From Gammaproteobacteria bacterium (GTDB taxonomy: Bacteria > Pseudomonadota > Gammaproteobacteria > UBA6429 > Thiohalophilaceae): a DNA stretch of 64,000 nucleotides. Both the position numbers and the translations under genes were made by a program. Under the pieces are notes generated by a model, which saw only the letters and a list, made by a program, of their open reading frames with translations, was not told the origin of the DNA and did no database searches. Positions 28,966 to 38,774 of this stretch are shown piece after piece. The stretch covers positions 1 through 64,000 of the forward strand of contig JAJRYG010000090.1 in the NCBI GenBank assembly GCA_024275915.1. The letters run 5' to 3'. Each line of letters begins with the position of its first letter. Position 1 is the stretch's first letter.

Positions 28966-29216
28966 AGTTTGGATCCTTGTTTGTTGATTATTAGACACGT
29001 TACAGATATAAGTCCAGGCTGGACTCGTCATCATGACCGATGGACAAGTTATAGCGTATTTGGTTTTCCATTACTCTTGTGTTGTCGTCGATTTAACGAA
29101 ACAGGCGTAAATTTCAGACTTTAGAATTGGCATGGACTGTAGTGCTTTTAATGATCAGGAACGGCAAGGGATATTTGGGCAAAGGTACAGGATGAAGGCG
29201 GTGCTTCCCTGCACCG

Positions 29217-29259
29217 CACACAGGCTGTCGAATAACGGCGTTTTTCAACAGCCTGTTAA
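29217..29259. repeat. GTTGAAAAA dispersed element, copy D
   Basis: The sequence CACAGGCTGTCGAATAACGGCGTTTTTCAACAGCCTGTTAA nearly equals the right part of composite copy A. It lies just beyond the 3' end of the dctM gene and could act as its terminator. Confidence 0.7.
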
Positions 29260-29277
29260 CCGTGGTTTTGCTGTGAT

Positions 29278-30666
29278 TCAGTTGCCATAGAGCAGTTTTG
29301 GCAGCCAGGTGGCCAGTACCGGCCACATTGCCAGCATGCCGAGCATGGAAACCTGGATGAGAATGTAGGGCATGACACCCTTGTAGATGGCGCGGGTGGT
29401 GACCTCGGGCGGTGCCACGCCACGCAGGTAGAACAGGGCAAAGCCGAACGGCGGGGTGAGGAAGGAGGTTTGCAGATTGATGGCGATCATCACCCCCAGC
29501 CACACGGGATCCAGCCCCATGGTCAGCAGGATGGGCGCGACGATGGGCACGACGACGAAGGTGATTTCGATGAAGTCGAGGATGAAGCCAAGCAGGAACA
29601 TGACCAGCATCACCAGCAGCATGGCACCGAAGACGCCACCGGGCAGATCGGTGAGCAGTTCGCGTACCAGGTCGTCGCCTCCGAAACCACGAAACACCAG
29701 CGAGAACAGCGAGGCACCGATGAATATCATGAACACCATGCTGCTCACTTCGGTGGTGTTGCGCACCACATGGCGCAGGATGCCCAGGTTGAACTGGCGC
29801 TGACTGATGGCCAGCAGGATGGCGCCCACCGCACCTACAGAGGCCGCCTCGGTGGGCGTGGCGGCACCGGCGATGATGGAGCCAAGCACGGCGAAGATCA
29901 GCAGCATGGGGGGCAGCAGGGCCTTGAGTACCCGCAGCCAGAGTGTCTTGCGATCGATCTGGCGTTCCTCGGCGGGAATGGCGGGCACCTTGGCGGGATG
30001 GAAGATGGTGATGGCCAACAGATAGAGCAGGTACAGTCCAACCAGCATCAGGCCGGGGATCAGGGCGCCGGCGAACAGGTCGCCCACGGAGACGGTTTCC
30101 GGCGAGAACAGACCCATGTCAAGCTGCGCCTGCTGGAAGGCAGAGGACAGCACGTCGCCGAGCAGGACCAGGACGATGGAGGGCGGAATGATCTGGCCCA
30201 GGGTGCCCGAGGCGCAGATGGTGCCGCTGGCAATGGCCGGGTCATAGCCACGGCGCAGCATGGTGGGCAGGGACAGCAGGCCCATGGTGACCACGGTGGC
30301 ACCCACGATGCCGGTGCTGGCGGCCAGCAGCATGCCAACAATGGTCACCGAGATCCCGAGGCCACCGCGCAGCGGGCCGAACATCAGGGCCATGGTGTCC
30401 AGCAGCCGGTCGGCCACTTTGGAGCGTTCCAGCATCACACCCATGAAGACGAACAACGGCACGGCAATGAGGGTGACATTGGTCATGATGCCGTACAGGC
30501 GGTTGGGCAGGGCCAGCAGGAAAGCCTCGTCGAAGCTGCCGGTGAGCACACCGAACAGGGCAAAGACCAGGGCCGTGCCGCCAAGCACGAAGGCTACCGG
30601 GTAACCGCTGAGCAGCACGATGCCGGCAAAGGCGAACATGATGAGCGGGATCCATTCGGCCATCAT
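29278..30666 (-). CDS. TRAP transporter large permease (DctM family)
   Basis: This is the 12-helix transport subunit of a tripartite ATP-independent periplasmic transporter. It has 462 residues with DctM signatures such as PLFVFMGVMLERSKVADRLLD, GATVVTMGLLSLPTMLRRGYDP, ICASGTLGQIIPPSIVLVLLG and LGFILDFIEITFVVVPIVAPIL. The start overlaps the end of the small permease gene by four bases. Substrates of TRAP systems are organic anions such as dicarboxylates or sugar acids; the specificity lies in the DctP protein, which is not encoded here. Confidence 0.93.
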   Translation of the reverse strand: MMAEWIPLIMFAFAGIVLLSGYPVAFVLGGTALVFALFGVLTGSFDEAFLLALPNRLYGIMTNVTLIAVPLFVFMGVMLERSKVADRLLDTMALMFGPLRGGLGISVTIVGMLLAASTGIVGATVVTMGLLSLPTMLRRGYDPAIASGTICASGTLGQIIPPSIVLVLLGDVLSSAFQQAQLDMGLFSPETVSVGDLFAGALIPGLMLVGLYLLYLLAITIFHPAKVPAIPAEERQIDRKTLWLRVLKALLPPMLLIFAVLGSIIAGAATPTEAASVGAVGAILLAISQRQFNLGILRHVVRNTTEVSSMVFMIFIGASLFSLVFRGFGGDDLVRELLTDLPGGVFGAMLLVMLVMFLLGFILDFIEITFVVVPIVAPILLTMGLDPVWLGVMIAINLQTSFLTPPFGFALFYLRGVAPPEVTTRAIYKGVMPYILIQVSMLGMLAMWPVLATWLPKLLYGN

Positions 30667-31181
30667 TTCACCTCCCGCTTCGGTGCCAGCAGGGTGGTCA
30701 GGCTGCCCAGCATCCAGGCACTGCCCTGGATCAGCAGCAGGGTGGGCATCACCAGCAGCAGGGACTTGAGCAGGTAGACAGCTTCCAGTCCACCGGCTTC
30801 GCCGGAGCCTTCGTGTACTGCCCAGGCGGCACTGACATAGTCCCAGCTAACCCAGAATATGAAAATGGCGACGGGAAACAGCAACAGCAGGGTGCCAAAC
30901 AGATCCACCCAAGCCCGGGATCGGATCGAGAACTTCTGGTAGAAGATGTCCACCCGCACATGCTTGTCACGCTGCAGGGTGAAGGCGGCGCCAATCATGA
31001 AGTTCATGGCATGCAGGTAGATGACAGATTCCTGCAGGGCGATCCAGCCCGTGTCCAGGGTGTAGCGCAGAACCACCACCAGGAAGGTGATCAGCACCAT
31101 GGCCAAGCTAAGCCAGGCGATCAGCTGGCCGGTGAAGCGGCTGATGGATTCCAGTTTTTCCTGCAGTGTGGGCATGCTCAT
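30663..31181 (-). CDS. TRAP transporter small permease (DctQ family)
   Basis: The 172-residue protein has four hydrophobic helices and the DctQ pattern (LAMVLITFLVVVLRYTLDTGWIALQESVIYLHAMNFMIGAAFTLQRDKHVRVDIFY). It forms the membrane complex with DctM, encoded immediately downstream with a four-base overlap. No solute-binding DctP gene lies upstream; the 262-bp region up to 31443 is AT-rich and presumably holds the promoter, but no hexamers stand out. Confidence 0.92.
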   Translation of the reverse strand: MSMPTLQEKLESISRFTGQLIAWLSLAMVLITFLVVVLRYTLDTGWIALQESVIYLHAMNFMIGAAFTLQRDKHVRVDIFYQKFSIRSRAWVDLFGTLLLLFPVAIFIFWVSWDYVSAAWAVHEGSGEAGGLEAVYLLKSLLLVMPTLLLIQGSAWMLGSLTTLLAPKREVK

Positions 31182-31443
31182 GGGCGATGAAATGATAGTA
31201 AGTAACTGCTAACCATTAAAGGCTGATCATCAGCTTTTGCTAAAGTTATGCACAGTCCTGAAAAATCAAGGATTTACGTAATAATTTTGTCAAAAATCTG
31301 TCATTGCTCTGTAAAAACAATGTAAGTTGTTGATTAAAAAGGTTGTTAGTGTTTGCTTCTGGTGTTGTGAAGTGCATCACATTCAACCTGTTCTGCCTGA
31401 TCTGCCAGCCGGACCCGGCTTTTCCACAAAGTTATCTACAGTG

Positions 31444-32397
31444 TTATGCACTTGCCGGGTTGGATATCAGCGGTGCGCAGGCGATGCGTTGCTCAAGGAT
31501 ATGCTGGAATACGGTCGGATCCTTGATGTGGGTAAGTTCGCCCTCGCGGGGGAAGTGCTTGTCCTTGAGGCGTGACAACCAGAAACGCAGGGCCGCGGCA
31601 CGCAGCATGATCGGCCAGGCGGCCCGCTCGCTCTCATCCAGTGGGCGCTCCTGCTGGTAGGCGTCCATGAATGCCGTCAGGCGTGCCTCGTCCAGGCGGC
31701 CGTCGTCATGGCAGCACCAGTCATTGACGGTGACGGCCACGTCGTAGAGCAGGACATCGTTGCAGGCATAGTAGAAGTCGATGATGCCGGTCAGGTGGTC
31801 ATTTACGAACAGGGCATTGTCACGGAACAGATCGGCATGAATAACCCCACGGGGCAGGGTGTCGTGGCTATGCTGTTTCTGGAAGGCCAGCTCGGCGTCA
31901 AGCAAGCGACGTTCCCTGGCGCTGAGCCGGTCGTGTACCTCCCGGGCCGTGACCTGCCACCAGTGGGGACCGCGCTGGTTGCTGCGCTGGCCGGAAAAGT
32001 CTTGGCCAACCACGTGCATGTGTGCCAGGGCGGCGGCCAGTTCGGCGCACTGGCAGGGATTGGGCTGCTCCACGTTGCGCCCGTCCAGCTTTTGCACCAG
32101 GGCCGCCGGCTTGCCCTTGAGCTGGCGCAGGAAGTGGCTATTGTCATCGGCCATTGGGTGGGCGCTGGGCACGTTGTGTTCGGCCAGGTAGGCCATCAGA
32201 TCGAGAAAATAGGGCAGCTCGTCGCGGGACAGAGCCTCGAACAGGGTCAGCACATATTCGCCCTGGTCGGTGGTGACGAAATAATTGGTATTTTCGATGC
32301 CCGCGGAGATCCCTTGGAAATCAACGAGTTCGCCAAGCTGGTAATGGCGTAAAAATTCCTCGAGCTCGTGGCGCTCGACACAGGTATAGACGGACAT
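31444..32397 (-). CDS. thrB: Homoserine kinase (APH-fold type)
   Basis: Phosphorylates homoserine in threonine synthesis. The 317-residue protein is the aminoglycoside-phosphotransferase-fold form found in Pseudomonas, not the GHMP form of E. coli. Visible motifs are the N-lobe GISAGIENTNYFVTTDQGEYVLTLFE, the catalytic loop VIHADLFRDNALFVND and the metal-binding GIIDFYYACND. It lies next to a DUF2782 gene and close to polA, as in Pseudomonas (from memory of that gene order). Confidence 0.94.
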   Translation of the reverse strand: MSVYTCVERHELEEFLRHYQLGELVDFQGISAGIENTNYFVTTDQGEYVLTLFEALSRDELPYFLDLMAYLAEHNVPSAHPMADDNSHFLRQLKGKPAALVQKLDGRNVEQPNPCQCAELAAALAHMHVVGQDFSGQRSNQRGPHWWQVTAREVHDRLSARERRLLDAELAFQKQHSHDTLPRGVIHADLFRDNALFVNDHLTGIIDFYYACNDVLLYDVAVTVNDWCCHDDGRLDEARLTAFMDAYQQERPLDESERAAWPIMLRAAALRFWLSRLKDKHFPREGELTHIKDPTVFQHILEQRIACAPLISNPASA

Positions 32398-32435
32398 AGG
32401 TTATGTGATCAGCTTGGGTTCAGAGGGAGGGTGAT

Positions 32436-32819
32436 TTACCATCGAAAGAGAATCCATTGGGCAATGGGGGGATTCTCCAGATTATCGAACTGCTGATCAA
32501 GTACTCCATCACCGTCGGTGTCGACTATATAATAAGGAACACCGTGGCGTGGCGTGACCTTGATATAACGCAGCTGGCCATTGACCGAATATTCTTCAAT
32601 GGTCTTGTCATCACGCTGGATGATGTTGACTTCCGGCTCGGGCATGGCCTGCTGCTCGTCATCACCGTTGGGCAGGGGGGGGGGCGGGGTGACGGCTTTT
32701 TGACTGGTATCGGTGGAGGATTTGCCGCTGATGAGATCGGGGGGGGCATCAGCACCGGCAGCCAGGACAGACAGGGGCAGAGCCAGCAGGGACATAAGAA
32801 GGGGCAAGTGGCGTAACAT
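32436..32819 (-). CDS. DUF2782 family exported protein
   Basis: From ATG 32819 the protein is 127 residues, with a signal peptide (LRHLPLLMSLLALPLSVLAAG), a Pro-rich linker, and a C-terminal domain EYSVNGQLRYIKVTPRHGVPYYIVDTDGDGVLD typical of DUF2782. Function is unknown. It lies between the LOG gene and thrB on the minus strand, in the position it holds near polA in other gammaproteobacteria. Confidence 0.85.
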   Translation of the reverse strand: MLRHLPLLMSLLALPLSVLAAGADAPPDLISGKSSTDTSQKAVTPPPPLPNGDDEQQAMPEPEVNIIQRDDKTIEEYSVNGQLRYIKVTPRHGVPYYIVDTDGDGVLDQQFDNLENPPIAQWILFRW

Positions 32820-32835
32820 GGTCTGACTCCAGAGT

Positions 32836-33555
32836 TTACAAATCCAGTAGAATTTCGGCTTCTTCCGCCGACGGTTCAAAGCCGCGTTTTTCATAGTGGG
32901 CAAAGATGGCGTCTAGTATATCATCGGGTTTGTCCAGAATCTGGATCAGATCCAGATCTTCGGGTGAGATGACCTTTTCCTCCACCAGGCTGGTTTTGAA
33001 CCAGTCGATGAGGCCTTTCCAGAAGGGTTCATGCACCAGGATGATGGGGATCTTGCGGGTCTTGCCGGTCTGTACCAAGGTGAGGATTTCCGCCAGTTCG
33101 TCCAGCGTGCCGAAGCCGCCGGGCATCACCACATAGGCGGCGGCATATTTGACGAACATCACCTTGCGGGAAAAGAAATGCCGGAAAGACAGGGAGATGT
33201 CCTGATAGGGATTGCCCACCTGTTCGTGGGGCAGCTGGATGTTCAGGCCGATGCTGGGTGACTTGCCCTCGAAGGCCCCCTTGTTGGCCGCTTCCATGAT
33301 GCCGGGTCCGCCACCGCTGACCACCGAGAAACCGGCATCGGACAGACAGCGAGTGATGTCGACGGTGAGCTGGTAATAGGGGTGATCCTCCGGAGTGCGG
33401 GCCGAGCCGAAGATGCTCACCGAGGGCCGTACCCGCGCCATGCGCTCGAAACCTTCGACGAACTCGGCCATGATCTGGAAGATTTTCCAGGATTCACGGG
33501 TCAGGCGGGTGTCATTGATGGGGTGGAGACCGGGGTGCTGGGACTTGTTGGGCAT
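32836..33555 (-). CDS. LOG-family nucleotide phosphoribohydrolase-like protein
   Basis: The 239-residue protein from ATG 33555 has the Rossmann-like LOG signatures SVSIFGSARTPEDHP, VVSGGGPGIMEAANKGAFEGKS and the active-site PGGFGTLDELAEIL. Members hydrolyse nucleoside 5'-monophosphates (cytokinin-riboside or AMP/purine type); the exact substrate is not predictable. The track start at 33645 includes 30 residues from a dispersed repeat and is rejected. Confidence 0.9.
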   Translation of the reverse strand: MPNKSQHPGLHPINDTRLTRESWKIFQIMAEFVEGFERMARVRPSVSIFGSARTPEDHPYYQLTVDITRCLSDAGFSVVSGGGPGIMEAANKGAFEGKSPSIGLNIQLPHEQVGNPYQDISLSFRHFFSRKVMFVKYAAAYVVMPGGFGTLDELAEILTLVQTGKTRKIPIILVHEPFWKGLIDWFKTSLVEEKVISPEDLDLIQILDKPDDILDAIFAHYEKRGFEPSAEEAEILLDL

Positions 33556-33609
33556 GTTTTTCCAATTTTGTATTGAATGGCTTGGGGAATCGGTTTGTAT
33601 CTGGTGGTC

Positions 33610-33652
33610 TGTGGAAAAATGCCATGCAGGGACTTTTTTCAACATCCTGTTA
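33610..33652. repeat. GTTGAAAAA dispersed element, copy E
   Basis: A short, left-degenerate form (gtggaaaaatgcc..gacttttttcaacatcctgttag) lying in the divergent promoter gap between the LOG gene and polA. Confidence 0.6.
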
Positions 33653-33738
33653 GAATACTAATCCAAATTCACCCGCTGCGCCTGTGCCAGGGTCATGTTT
33701 TTTTGCCGCACGACGCGCCACACCGAAACCAAGCCAAG

Positions 33739-36444
33739 ATGCCAGAAAAATCGACCAGCCCCCTCGTTCTCGTGGACGGATCCTCCTACCTGTTCCGTGC
33801 CTTCCATGCCATGCCCAGCCTCACCAATTCAAAGGGGGAGCCCACCGGCACCATCTATGGCGTGATCAACATGATCCGCAAGCTGCTCAAGGACTACCAG
33901 CCCGAACACATCGCCGTGGTGTTCGACGCCAAGGGCAAGACCTTCCGCAACGACATGTACGAGGACTACAAGGCCAATCGTCCGCCCATGCCCGAGGAAC
34001 TGGCCGCCCAGATCGAGCCGGTGCACAGAATTGTCCAGGCCATGGGGCTGCCCCTGCTGGTAGTGGACGGGGTGGAGGCGGATGACGTCATCGGTACCCT
34101 GGCCCGTCAGGCCACGGAACAGGGCATCGAAACGGTGATCTCCACCGGCGACAAGGACATGGCCCAGCTGGTCAACGAACATGTCCGGCTCATCGACACC
34201 ATGACCGACCGGGTCAGTGACGTCAAAGGGGTGGAAGAAAAGTTCGGCGTACCGCCCGAACTCATCATCGACTACCTGACCCTCATCGGTGACAAGGTGG
34301 ACAACATCCCTGGCGTCAACAAGTGCGGGCCCAAGACCGCAGTCAAGTGGCTCAAGCAGTACGGCTCGCTGGACGGGGTCATGGCGCATGCCGACGAGAT
34401 CAAGGGCAAGGTGGGCGAATACCTGCGCGAGGCACTGGAGTGGCTGCCGCTGTCCAAACAGCTCATCACCATCAAGACCGACGTGCCGCTGGCATTCACG
34501 CCCGAAACCCTCAGGCGCAGCGAGCCAGACAAGGAAGCCCTGCGCGATCTGTACCGCCAGTACGAATTCAAGAGCTGGCTGTCGGACATCCTCGACCAGC
34601 AGGAAAAGCAGGACGCCGGCATGGGTGACTGCAACGACGACAGAAATTACCAGACCCTGTTCACCCAGGCGGAGCTGGCTGCCTGGATAGAGCGGCTCAG
34701 ACAGGCCGAGCTGTTTGCCTTCGACCTGGAAACCACCAGCCTCGACTACATGCAGGCCGAGATCGTCGGCTGCTCCTTTGCGGTGCAGGCGGGTGAGGCC
34801 GCCTATGTGCCATTGGCCCACGACTACGTGGGCGCACCCGAGCAGTTAAAGCTACAAGCCGTGCTCGAACAGCTCAAGCCCCTGCTGGAAGATCCCGGGC
34901 AGGCCAAGCTGGGCCAGAACCTCAAGTACGATGCCAATGTGCTGAGCCTGTACGGCATCCAGATGCGGGGCATCGCCTTCGATACCATGCTCGAATCCTA
35001 TGTGCTGGACACCAACGGCCGCCATGACATGGACACCCTGGCTCTCAAGTACCTGGGCCTCAATACCATTCATTTCGAAGACATCGCCGGCAAGGGTGCC
35101 AGGCAGATCAGCTTCAACCAGATCGACATCGACAGCGCAGGCCCCTACGCCGCCGAGGATGCCGACATCACCCTGCAACTGCACCAGACCCTGTGGCCGA
35201 AGCTGCAGGAACTGCCGGGCCTGAAGAAGGTCTTTGTCGACATCGAGATGCCCCTGCTGCCGGTGATCGCCCGCATGGAACGCCGCGGCGTGCGGCTGGA
35301 TCGTGACATGCTGGAAAAGCAGAGCGGCGAACTGGCCAGGCGCCTGGACGAACTGCAACAACAGGCCTGGGACGAAGCGGGCGAGGAATTCAACCTCGGT
35401 TCGCCCAAGCAGTTGCAGCTGATCCTGTTCGAAAAGCTGCAACTGCCGGTGATCAGCAAGACCCCCAAGGGCCAGCCCTCCACCGCCGAGTCGGTACTGC
35501 AGGAGCTGGCCCACGACTACCCGTTGCCGCGGATCATTCTCGAACACCGTTCCCTGAGCAAGCTCAAGTCCACCTACACCGACAAGCTGCCACAGATGAT
35601 CGATCCGGACACGGGCCGGGTACACACCTCCTACCACCAGGCGGTCACCGCCACCGGCCGCCTGTCCTCCTCCGATCCCAACCTGCAGAACATCCCGGTG
35701 CGCAGCGGTGAGGGACGGCGCATCCGCCAGGCCTTCGTGCCCGAACCCGGCTACCGCATGCTGGCCGCTGACTACTCGCAGATCGAACTGCGCATCATGG
35801 CCCACCTGTCCGGCGACGAAGGCCTGCTGGCCGCCTTCGCCGAAGGCCGCGACATTCACCGCGCCACCGCCGCCGAGGTCTTCGGCGTCGAGCTGGACAA
35901 GGTCACAAAAGATCAGCGCCGCTCGGCCAAGGCCATCAACTTCGGACTCATCTACGGCATGTCCGCCTTCGGCCTGGCACGGCAACTGGACATCGGCCGC
36001 GCCGAAGCCCAGCAATACGTGGATCTGTATTTTGCCCGTTATCCCGGCGTCAAGGCCTTCATGGAACAGACCAAGGAAAAGGCCCGCGAACAGGGCTATG
36101 TGGAAACCGTGTTCGGCCGCCGCCTGTATCTTCCCGAAATCAACTCGCGCAACGGCATGCGCCGCCAGTATGCCGAACGCACCGCCATCAACGCACCCAT
36201 GCAGGGCACCGCCGCCGACATCATCAAGCGCGCCATGATCAGCTTGGATCGGGCCATCGAAGAACAGCAGCTGGACATCCGCATGATCATGCAGGTCCAC
36301 GACGAACTGGTGTTCGAAGTGGCCAGGGACAAGACCGACGCCGCCAGTGCAATCATCGTCGACAACATGGTCAACGCCGCCGAACTGAAAGTCCCCCTAG
36401 TGGTGGACGTGGGCATCGGCGACAACTGGGACGAGGCACATTGA
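33739..36444 (+). CDS. polA: DNA polymerase I
   Basis: The 901-residue enzyme has all three activities. The 5' nuclease is at about residues 1-290 ([39 protein letters not shown]). The 3'-5' exonuclease has an intact FDLETTSLD Exo I motif near residue 328 and [11 protein letters not shown]. The polymerase has motif [18 protein letters not shown], motif [20 protein letters not shown] and motif [15 protein letters not shown] 33739 aligns with the family start; the track start at 33577 reads through a repeat. It ends 182 bp before the Wadjet operon. Confidence 0.97.
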   Translation: MPEKSTSPLVLVDGSSYLFRAFHAMPSLTNSKGEPTGTIYGVINMIRKLLKDYQPEHIAVVFDAKGKTFRNDMYEDYKANRPPMPEELAAQIEPVHRIVQAMGLPLLVVDGVEADDVIGTLARQATEQGIETVISTGDKDMAQLVNEHVRLIDTMTDRVSDVKGVEEKFGVPPELIIDYLTLIGDKVDNIPGVNKCGPKTAVKWLKQYGSLDGVMAHADEIKGKVGEYLREALEWLPLSKQLITIKTDVPLAFTPETLRRSEPDKEALRDLYRQYEFKSWLSDILDQQEKQDAGMGDCNDDRNYQTLFTQAELAAWIERLRQAELFAFDLETTSLDYMQAEIVGCSFAVQAGEAAYVPLAHDYVGAPEQLKLQAVLEQLKPLLEDPGQAKLGQNLKYDANVLSLYGIQMRGIAFDTMLESYVLDTNGRHDMDTLALKYLGLNTIHFEDIAGKGARQISFNQIDIDSAGPYAAEDADITLQLHQTLWPKLQELPGLKKVFVDIEMPLLPVIARMERRGVRLDRDMLEKQSGELARRLDELQQQAWDEAGEEFNLGSPKQLQLILFEKLQLPVISKTPKGQPSTAESVLQELAHDYPLPRIILEHRSLSKLKSTYTDKLPQMIDPDTGRVHTSYHQAVTATGRLSSSDPNLQNIPVRSGEGRRIRQAFVPEPGYRMLAADYSQIELRIMAHLSGDEGLLAAFAEGRDIHRATAAEVFGVELDKVTKDQRRSAKAINFGLIYGMSAFGLARQLDIGRAEAQQYVDLYFARYPGVKAFMEQTKEKAREQGYVETVFGRRLYLPEINSRNGMRRQYAERTAINAPMQGTAADIIKRAMISLDRAIEEQQLDIRMIMQVHDELVFEVARDKTDAASAIIVDNMVNAAELKVPLVVDVGIGDNWDEAH

Positions 36445-36448
36445 CGGG

Positions 36449-36545
36449 AAATTCGAATGGTGCAATGCCCTGCGGTTATTGCGCCCTACCGACGGGGCAT
36501 GGTTCGCTGGTACAGGGAGAAGATGTAGGGTGCAATAAACAACGT
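36449..36545. repeat. GCAATAA repeat element, copy 2 (inverted)
   Basis: The stretch AATTCGAATGGTGCAATGCCCTGCGGTTATTGCGCCCTAC .. GGTGCAATAAACAACG is the reverse complement of the core and end of copy 1 at 27062-27178. It sits between polA and the jetA promoter region. Confidence 0.7.
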
Positions 36546-36591
36546 ACATTGCACCGGCTGGCTTGTTGCACATACAGGGCGCAATTACCGT

Positions 36592-36597
36592 TATAAT
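36592..36597 (+). promoter_or_regulatory. Possible -10 box of the jetABCD operon
   Basis: A perfect TATAAT lies 29 bp upstream of the jetA ATG. TTGCAC at 36566-36571 is a possible -35 but the 20-bp spacer is long, so the assignment is tentative. Confidence 0.35.
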
Positions 36598-36625
36598 GTG
36601 GCACACATTCCAGCAGATCGGTTCC

Positions 36626-38080
36626 ATGTTCTTCTCTGACCAGCGCAAGCACTTTTTCCGCCCCTTCTTCGGCAAGTACCGGGAGCAGGTGGTGGAATGT
36701 CTGCGTATCCTGTACGCCCGTCTGTACGGCTCGCTGGCCGACTACAACCGGGCCTTCACCCGCGACCAGGTGCTGGAGGCGTTCAGCGAGGCCATCACCC
36801 GCACCCCGGTGCTGAACGAGGACGAGGAGGACTTCAGCGCGCCGGTACGCACCGAGCGCGAGCAGGCCAACTGGATCCTCAACCTGTTGCTGGAGCATGG
36901 CTGGGTCGAGCGGCACGCCGACGAGGCCACCTTGCAAAGCAGTTATGCTTTCAGCCGGGTGGGGCGCCTGTTTACCCAACCCATGGTGGAGACCGCCGGT
37001 GGCGGCTTTCGCACCCGCCACCGCAATACGCGCAATACCCGCAATGCCCTGCAGTCCTTTCTGGAACGGGGCGAGGTCTATGATCTGCTCGACGCCTACG
37101 AATACTCGGAGCGCATCATCAGCGACTTCAGTGACGTGATCGCCGAGCTGGATGAACGCAAGCGCATGCTGGTGCGTGAAGTGGAAGCCCAGCAGGTGAT
37201 CCAGCAGGCCAGTGACGAGTTTTTCGATTTCATGGAAAAGCGCTTCATGCCCGATCTGTCGGTGCGCCTGTCGGCCGACAGCGTGGAGAAGTACCGTGAC
37301 GAGATCCAGGCCCTGATCAGCAAGGCACGGCGCAAGCAGAAGAAGTTCAAGGCCAGCGCCGAGATCGAACTGCGCAAGCTGGCGCCGGAATTATTACAGG
37401 ATAAAAACGTCTCGCTGTATTTCCGGGTACTCGACAACATCGAATCACGCATCCACAGCGCCAGTGCCATCATGCTGCCGGCACTGCGCAATGCCCTGCA
37501 CAGCTTCACCCGCCGCGCCGACATCATCATCCGCCAGCTCAGCTACACCCTCGGTGGCGAGCAGGGGGATCTGCTCAGTCTGTGCCAGCAGCTGGGCCAG
37601 TTGCCCGAAGAACGCCAGCAACGGGCATTGGCATCGGTAGCCGAGCCCATGGCCACGCTGAACGTCGCCGTGGCGGATCCGACCTCGCTGCGGCTGTTTG
37701 TCGGGCGCCAGCGGCGAGTGGTAAACACGGCCACCGAGGAACATGCCCCCATGGACAAGGCCTCGCGGCGTGAGCTGTTCATCGAGCAGGCCCTGCAGAA
37801 GGCCTTTGTGGTCAACAATCGTGAGGTGGGTCAGTTCATCCTCGGCGCCCTCAAGAGTGGCCACCGCATTCACAGCAAGCAGTTGCCCGTACAAAGTGCC
37901 CGTGACCTGCTCATGGCGGCGCATGCCATCGAGGCCGGTGCCGCGGGACGCACTTCCAGTGAATTCCGTTTTTGCGTCGAGCCTACCGGCGACCGGGTGC
38001 GGACCGATTACTATGCCATGACCGACGACTTCGTCATCGAGCTGGTGGAACGGGATAGCGAGGAGCGCCATGCTGACTGA
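36626..38080 (+). CDS. jetA: Wadjet system JetA-like (kleisin, MksF/MukF analogue)
   Basis: From ATG 36626 the protein is 484 residues and begins MFFSDQRKHFFRPFFGKYREQVVECL, which I recognise as the JetA family of Wadjet systems. It is largely alpha-helical, with a winged-helix-like N-terminal part and a predicted coiled middle (ELDERKRMLVREVEAQQVIQQ). In Wadjet the kleisin bridges the SMC heads of JetC and carries JetB. Its 3' end overlaps jetB by 11 bp. The identity rests on the N-terminal signature plus the complete jetBCD context. The track start at 36563 is a TTG upstream of the -10 box and is rejected. Confidence 0.85.
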   Translation: MFFSDQRKHFFRPFFGKYREQVVECLRILYARLYGSLADYNRAFTRDQVLEAFSEAITRTPVLNEDEEDFSAPVRTEREQANWILNLLLEHGWVERHADEATLQSSYAFSRVGRLFTQPMVETAGGGFRTRHRNTRNTRNALQSFLERGEVYDLLDAYEYSERIISDFSDVIAELDERKRMLVREVEAQQVIQQASDEFFDFMEKRFMPDLSVRLSADSVEKYRDEIQALISKARRKQKKFKASAEIELRKLAPELLQDKNVSLYFRVLDNIESRIHSASAIMLPALRNALHSFTRRADIIIRQLSYTLGGEQGDLLSLCQQLGQLPEERQQRALASVAEPMATLNVAVADPTSLRLFVGRQRRVVNTATEEHAPMDKASRRELFIEQALQKAFVVNNREVGQFILGALKSGHRIHSKQLPVQSARDLLMAAHAIEAGAAGRTSSEFRFCVEPTGDRVRTDYYAMTDDFVIELVERDSEERHAD

Positions 38081-38771
38081 AGTCCTTGCCCGGGAACTGG
38101 AAAAGCAAAACCTCGGACTCGACGAGTTTCGCGAGCTGGTCATTCGCCTGCTCAACTACGGCGTGCTGTGCCGTGACGAGAGCCAGACCGAGCAGCAGCT
38201 CTACGACCGTTACCTGCGCATCGCCGATTTGGTGCAGGACTACCTGGCCGTCATGGACATTCGCGTGTTTCACGATTCCCGCTTCGAATACCTGCGCCTG
38301 TATCCGCCAGGCAGCCAGGTGCCGGGCATGGACGAGGCAGAAACCTCGGCCTTTGCCGGCAGCCTGCGCCAACGCCTCAGCCAGCAGGAAGTGGCCATGG
38401 TGCTGGTGCTGCGCCTGCAGTACGACAAGGCTCTGCGTGAGGGCCAGGTGGATGACAAGGGCTATGTAACCGAGTCCATCGAGGCCCTGGGCATTGCCAT
38501 GAAGAATATCCTTGCCCGCAGCCTGCCGGAAAAGCTCACCGAGCGAAAGCAGCTGTTTACCCGCCTGCGCCGTCTGCGGCTCATCGAGTTTCGCAGCGAG
38601 GAAGATCTGATCAGCGGCGAAGCCTGGTTGAAGATCCACCCCATGATCGTCAACTTCGTCAACGACGAAGCCGTGGCGGCACTGGCGACTGCCATCACAG
38701 GCGGGTCCGAAGGCGATGACAAAGAAGCGCCGGTCGAAGATATCCTGCTCGATACGCCACTGGACGGTTAA
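38070..38771 (+). CDS. jetB: Wadjet system JetB-like, DUF4194 (KITE, MksE/MukE analogue)
   Basis: The 233-residue protein is helical with a tandem winged-helix pattern, including LRLQYDKALREGQVDDKGYVTESIEAL and LTERKQLFTRLRRLRLIEF, typical of DUF4194. It is the MukE/KITE-like subunit that binds the kleisin. The gene overlaps jetA by 11 bp and ends 3 bp before jetC, so the three are translated as a unit. Confidence 0.87.
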   Translation: MLTEVLARELEKQNLGLDEFRELVIRLLNYGVLCRDESQTEQQLYDRYLRIADLVQDYLAVMDIRVFHDSRFEYLRLYPPGSQVPGMDEAETSAFAGSLRQRLSQQEVAMVLVLRLQYDKALREGQVDDKGYVTESIEALGIAMKNILARSLPEKLTERKQLFTRLRRLRLIEFRSEEDLISGEAWLKIHPMIVNFVNDEAVAALATAITGGSEGDDKEAPVEDILLDTPLDG

Positions 38772-38774
38772 ACC

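Noticed and set aside
29470-30777. A 435-codon plus-strand frame rich in His, Gln and Gly opposite dctM
   Set aside because: Antisense shadow of the hydrophobic DctM codons.
34852-36300. A 482-codon minus-strand frame opposite polA
   Set aside because: polA motifs A, B and C are intact on the plus strand; the antisense frame has no recognisable domain.
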